Source: Rhizophagus clarus (Eukaryota > Glomeromycota > Glomeromycetes > Glomerales > Glomeraceae). Taken from it: DNA of 64,000 bases. The stretch lies in assembly GCA_015698045.1 (NCBI GenBank), contig BLAL01000194.1:1054001-1118000 (forward strand). Direction: 5' to 3'. The notes beneath the pieces are model-generated. The model did no database searches. It saw only the letters and a program-made list of their open reading frames with translations, and was not told the origin of the DNA. Position numbers and translations under genes: made by a program. Of this stretch, positions 58,730-64,000 are shown one piece after another. Numbering within the stretch: the stretch's first letter is position 1; each line of letters begins with the position of its first letter.

Positions 58730-61176
58730 TATATTCTGATAATTTGTTATAATTTTGATTGTTTGGTTATTTAAATCTTAGTTTAAAATGATTTGTTTTC
58801 CGAATTCCATGTGTTAAATTTATAATATGTCATATATGGAAAATAAAGGCTAACTTGAAATTTTGATTAATAATATATATTATTATAATCAGATAACATA
58901 TATTTTTATATATAAATTTTTTAAAAAAAACAAGTATTGTAATACTATTTATGATCCACTATCTATTATTAAAATATGTGAATTTTTATTATTATATATT
59001 TTTTTTTTATATTTTAATTACTATTAATTTTAATGTTTATTAATGATCGCGTTAATCGTTTCTTTTGAAGATGAATTAACTCTAGCATTGGAAACAATCT
59101 ACTGGCAAATTGATCTATCTTGGTTATTATATACAGTATTATAAATAATTGGTTAATTTATATATAATAAAAACTTTCATACCATTATAATTAATGAGAA
59201 AATGTTAATATAAAAAGTTATTTATATTTTTAAATATAAACTATACTATAATACTAATAACAGTATTCTATATTAGCGGATTAACAGTTGTCACATGTAC
59301 AATACGATCGATCAGGAGTGACGTACGTAAGTATGGTGGTCTGTTTCTATGCGATAACCATACAGTATGAAAATTATTACCATACAGTACTTTGTTTTCT
59401 ATTTAATCATTAATTAATCTAGAAATTTTTTAGATTCACTACAATTATAATCTGTCCTAATTAAACATGAATACGAAACGGTAAATATTTCTACAATAAT
59501 TCGTGAAAATACATATATATATTTGTTTAATTTGATAATAAAAATTAACGTGATAGAATAACAAAAATGGCTTTAAAGAAACTTTTTTTTTTTATGATGT
59601 AAATAACTCCAATTTTACTGTGGTTTAAAATATTAAATTAAATGCGGTGAAATTTTTTGATGCATAAATCAAAATCAAGTAAATAAAAATAATTAATTAA
59701 TTACAATCGAAAACGCGAAGGAGAATCAAAATTTCCCTTTTATGAATATGTTTATTGTGTAACGGAACTTCGGGAAGGACCTGCACTCTCGGGATGTTCC
59801 CCGTAAACAACACGAAGATCAGTTTCAAAGGTTTTTGGTTTCTTTTCTTTTTTGAAGGTTATCGTAGCAAAAAACTTTCATTTTAAGTTATTTTTCAAAA
59901 CTGATTTTCTTGAAATTTTAAATTATGTATATGCATGATTTTAGATAAAATATATTTAAATAACAATGATATAATTATTTATAAATTTATATATTTGAAA
60001 TGTTTCAAATTTTCTAAACAATTGGCAACAATTTTTTTTTTTTAATAAAAAAAAAAAATAAAGTTTTATTTTTTAATTAATTAGAATTAAATTCCAATAA
60101 AAGTTAAATTTAAACTTTTTAATTAAACTGATTCAAGTAAAAGGATCCAACCCTTGAATTCCATATTTAGTTAAATAAGTGTAAATTTATTTACGATTAA
60201 TTTTAAATTACTTCAAATACAAACAATACTTAAAATGTCCATATTCAAAAGAAGAAGAAAAAAAAAAAAAAAAATGAGAAACGCGAATTTATTACTCAAA
60301 TATTAAACATACACTACATATACACATCTATTTATTTAAAATATATCCATATTATTATTATCCAATCTTTTGTTTGTTATTTATTTTATCTATTTTAATG
60401 TATAATAAATATATAAAATAGGTCAATCAACTTATATCATTTATCAAAAACGAGATCGTCAGGCGACAATTAGCCGTTAGAAATTTTTATTTTTATTATT
60501 TATTATATTTTTTAACGTCGAAAAATAAGAAAGAACTTAAGTTGGTCTTTTAGAATTATTATTATTAGTTTTCTTTTATAAAAAAAAAAAAAAAATTTTT
60601 TATATATTTTATATGATATGTCACCCAACTTCTGACAAAAAAAATCAAAATTCGAATTTTTTGATTTATATCGTACTACTACCTCAGTTGGTAGTGATTT
60701 TCATATACATATAATGTAACACAAATAAATATAATTATTATATACATGATTTGTAATAACAACTACCGGCATTTCAAATCGATTACCTGATTAGTTCGAT
60801 CTTGAACTTTAATTTCATGCTTGTATCATACAGTTTTACGTGTGAAGATTGACTTAAAGAAATCCAACCATGCTTTTTCCAATTTATTAAAGAGACGCAC
60901 AGACCGCAGTCATGTTGATTTTGGCATATATTCAATATGCGTTACTTTAACTGTTTTTTTTTACCACTCATATATTTGAGTTAAAAAAAAAAAAAAAAAA
61001 AAAATTTTTTTTTTTCCTTCTCAACTTACATAATATATTTTAAACTACTTCCTTTTACCTTCTCTTTATTGTCTTTTAAACTTTCTACCCATTATTTTCA
61101 TATAAATATCTCCTCTCTTTTATTCACATTTATAGGGTGTATTTTTATGGCACCCTAATAAATTTTATCCCACAGA
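58730..61176. other. Intergenic between QTRT2 and the PH-domain gene
   Basis: Mostly AT-rich with A-run/T-run junctions (for example 60970-61015). The one coding-like stretch on the minus strand is listed next. An open plus-strand stretch near 60845-60960 (KKSNHAFSNLLKRRTDRSH) has no start codon and is left unassigned. Confidence 0.5.
59752..59874 (-). other. Coding-like stretch, possible terminal exon
   Basis: On the minus strand about 40 codons are open to TAA, reading FFATITFKKEKKPKTFETD and LRVVYGEHPESAGPSRSSV. Base composition is coding-like in an otherwise AT-rich spacer. No ATG, clear acceptor or upstream exon was found, and the product is not recognised. Confidence 0.35.
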
Positions 61177-61766
61177 ATGCTAACAAACACAAAAACGAAT
61201 ATAGAAAAGAATGAAATCATTATTATCGATGCTAGTAATAGGTCACAAGATAAGTTGTCTAATGCTATATTAGAAGAAAGGGTTAAGGCAGCTGCTAAAC
61301 TTGAGGGTGTATCAACTGACAAAATATTAGCCAGAAATAAGAAAGCAACGACCACTTCTAATAATACTAGAAATATTGGTATGTTTACATCCAATTATTA
61401 TTTAATGGTTACTCTTTGTTTTTCTTGCTAATTTAGTAGTTTTCCTTTCCTGATTTAGCAGATAGATTATCAAAAGAATCTGGAATAGGTTCAAGTGTTG
61501 GTAGTTCATTTGACGAAAACGATGAAATGGATCATCTTTATAATGAACAATTCACTTCTTCTTCTTCTCAATCTACGGTTTCTACTGACAATGCAAAATT
61601 ATCACCTATATTAAGTCAATCATTGGATGATTTAGATGATATGATGACAAAATTACCAAATGATAATAAAAAATCTCTTGGTATAATAACTGAAGAAGAT
61701 GAAGTATATAATCATAATTTAAATAATAATATTTCACATTTGAATAATTATCATGATAATTATAAT

Positions 61767-61808
<42 letters not shown>

Positions 61809-64000
61809 TCTTTTTTAAAGAAATATCATCAAAATAGAATCACTTTTTCTGATTCAAATTCAGAAGTGACCGAATCAAGTACGTTTAATGATACAGAATC
61901 TTCAATATCAGGTGGTGATCCGGATTCTCCTTCATTATTGAATAATATATCAATGCAAGTTAATAATTCTTCAAAAGTTGAATTAGATAAAAAGAAAACT
62001 TCATTTAAAAGAAAAAATTCTGGTCGTTCAATATTTAGTGTATTATCCTCAAGTTCCTTACGTTCTTCAAGTTCTTCTTCTCTTCAAAGAGGTTCTTTAT
62101 CAGATCCAGAGGATACTCTCCCTAATCATCATCAAAGAGTCAACACACCAGGTTCTCCTTCAAAACCTGATCGTATATTAGTTCGTTCTGGTTTTGGTTC
62201 TTTAACATTAAAGCGACGTCGTTCCAAACCGGCTTTATCTCTTGCTTTATCCGATAATAATAGTAATAATAAAATGATGACTACTGGATTATCAAGTTCT
62301 AGACCCGGTTCCCCTGAAAATTCTGAAAATTTATCTAAAGCTGGTAAAATTTTAGGATTAACGATTTCCGAAGAAAAAATTTTGTTAGACAATAAATTAT
62401 CAAAAAAATCACGTGATACTAAAATGACTACTGGCGCATCAGATGAAAAAATTTCACCAACAAGATCTTTTAACAAAAATAATTCAAGCAAAGCTAATAA
62501 GTTACTTGGATATAATGATAACAATCCAATGTTGAGTAGACAAAGTAAAGCTAGTAAAGTATTAGGTATAGATGATAATGAATTAAATAGAAGATCTCCT
62601 TCAATGTACATGGATAGAGGAAGTATAGAAAGTCAAATGACTGTAGCAAGTATAAGGAAGAATGTAATATATAAAGGATTTTTAGCAAAACATACGAATA
62701 CACATTTTAAATCATGGAAATCATGGAAGAGAAGATTTTTTATATTGGCAAAAAATACTTTATATTGTTTTAAATCTTCCGATCTTAATTCTCCATTATT
62801 AGATCAATTTGAATTAACCTCTGACAGTGTGGTCTGTGTTAGTGATGCTTTTAATGGTAAAAGTTGGGTATTACAAGTTAGTAAATCAAATCATTCGAAT
62901 CAAAAATCTTGGTATATACAAGCTGATAACGTTGACGATATGAAAGTTTGGTTAACTGAGTTAAAATCTACTGTAGTAAAATGTAATCATACACCTGAAA
63001 CGCCTAATTCAGCTGATAGATTATTATACGATGACGATGATGATGATGACGACGATGATTACGATTTTGATGACGATTTATTAAATGATGATAAGATTCA
63101 TCAAAGAACTTTTTCTTCTCCTAGTAAATTTACTAATTCTCCTGAATCGTCGTTAATTAAGTCATCATCTTCAATTGATGATTATTCTTTACCTCCCCCT
63201 CCACGTCCTCAAATTATGGCTTCTTTACCTCCTCCTCCTCGTCCAAGATCTGCTCCTTCTTCCCCTTCTTGTCCTCCTTCACCAATTACTTCATTATCTC
63301 CACCTCCACGTCAAATGTCTCCTCTTAATCATATTCCTTCTGATGTTGAAGAATTATGTTCAATTGATAATGATGTTTTGGAAATTCCACGTTCCGCTTC
63401 TCCAGTTGAAACATTATCCCCTCCAAGAGCAAGATTTTGTAATTCAATACACGAACACAAAGGTTCAATATCTAGTACATGTTCAACTAGTAGTGTAACT
63501 TCACCTTCAAGAAACAAATATAGATCAAATTCTGCTAATAGTTTATCAATTAATACTACTTTAACTTCAATACAAAAACCGTCGTCACCTCGTCAGTCAC
63601 CTCTCTCATCTCCTTCAGTAAATAATTCTCCTAGAAAATCTGCTCGTAGTTCTACGAGTAGTTATCGAGAAAGTATACCAATTATGATGCCATCTGGAAG
63701 TTTGATAGCTCCTTCCCCTACTTTTATATCCGATAATCCTACATTATCTCCTTTATCACGCACTTTATCTTTACGTAATGTTCAACAAATGTCTTATAAA
63801 TCATCCGATTTTTATGCTCGTTTACCAAATCCACCTAAGCCTCCAGAAGGTCCAAAACCTCCTGCAAGAAACAATGTTAAAGTTTCCTTAGTTAATTCTG
63901 ATCTTTATTTAAGTCGTAACCCTCCTCCAAATATTCCTTTACCTCAACCTCCTCCTCGTCCAGCAAACACATTAACTTCTGCATCCCGAGTTACTTCTCG
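61177..64000 (+). CDS. PH-domain, Ser/Asn/Pro-rich protein (5' part)
   Basis: Exon 1 is 61177-61378; exon 2 starts at 61459 after a GTATGT...TTTAG intron and is still open at the window edge, giving at least 914 residues. The N-terminus (ERVKAAAKLEGVSTDKILAR) is followed by long Ser- and Asn-rich stretches, including an (AAT)n-coded Asn run. Three short repeats of the form SKAxKxLG come next (SKAGKILG, SKANKLLG, SKASKVLG). A PH domain lies at about 467-570 (YKGFLAKH, WKSWKRRFFIL, SWYIQADNVDDMKVWL). Then come an Asp run and proline-rich PPPPRP motifs that could bind SH3 domains. It probably binds phosphoinositides at the membrane and acts as a scaffold; the precise role is unknown. The family resembles large fungal PH proteins but no name is recognised. 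Confidence 0.85.

Noticed and set aside
62132..62611. Minus-strand frame of 159 codons opposite the PH-protein gene
   Set aside because: Shadow frame; composition follows the real gene on the plus strand.
1..64000. tRNA, rRNA or CRISPR features
   Set aside because: Scanned by eye for cloverleaf-type boxes, rRNA-like GC-rich blocks and regular direct repeats with unique spacers; none was convincing. A tRNAscan run would be decisive.

Overview
This looks like nuclear DNA of a filamentous fungus with a very AT-rich genome, most likely an arbuscular mycorrhizal fungus of the Glomeromycotina (Rhizophagus-like). The support is a tandem array of BTB-BACK-TLDc genes, a decayed Sel1-repeat relic, small introns, many short inverted-repeat elements, and a set of fungal regulators (PalA/Rim20-type BRO1 protein, LIM-RhoGAP, HSF-type factor). 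The assignment is inferred from content; no database search was run. Exon-intron models were built by hand and checked for reading-frame continuity.

0-14.2 kb: five head-to-tail BTB-BACK-TLDc genes (the first cut by the window edge, the second frameshifted) plus fragments of further copies. Each complete copy has one phase-2 intron at the same site in the BTB domain, and a similar block of sequence precedes each start codon. C-terminal tails differ: membrane-spanning in copies A and C, short and charged in the others. A 484-bp inverted-repeat element sits in the intron of copy D.

15.4-18.5 kb: a second tandem family. Three unrecognised single-pass membrane proteins of 88-108 residues share the spacing R-x10-[ND]-D, and a bipartite upstream element occurs before each. 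The element also precedes a minisatellite where a fourth start codon seems lost, and part of it recurs alone further on.

18.5-34 kb: an HSF-type transcription factor (21.8-24.2 kb, seven exons, one of 18 nt) inside long gene-free DNA. From about 28.4 to 33.9 kb the sequence is nearly devoid of G and C and holds decayed coding relics (a zinc-knuckle-like tail, Sel1 repeats) and an 842-bp hAT-like element.

34.4-44.1 kb: two divergently transcribed genes, a 15-exon PalA/Rim20-like BRO1 protein (minus strand) and an 11-exon LIM-LIM-coiled coil-C1-RhoGAP protein (plus strand).

44-54.8 kb: relics. A lipase fragment, a frameshifted coiled-coil ORF, a decayed retroelement ending in poly(A), AT-rich filler with a degenerate tandem repeat, and a truncated QTRT2 copy joined to a RhoGAP fragment.

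54.8-64 kb: a monoglyceride-lipase-like alpha/beta hydrolase (minus), QTRT2 (plus, with two apparent GC-AG introns), and the start of a long Ser/Asn/Pro-rich PH-domain protein that runs off the window. Fragments of lipase, RhoGAP and QTRT2 found near each other at 44 kb and 54 kb show local duplication and deletion between the two loci.
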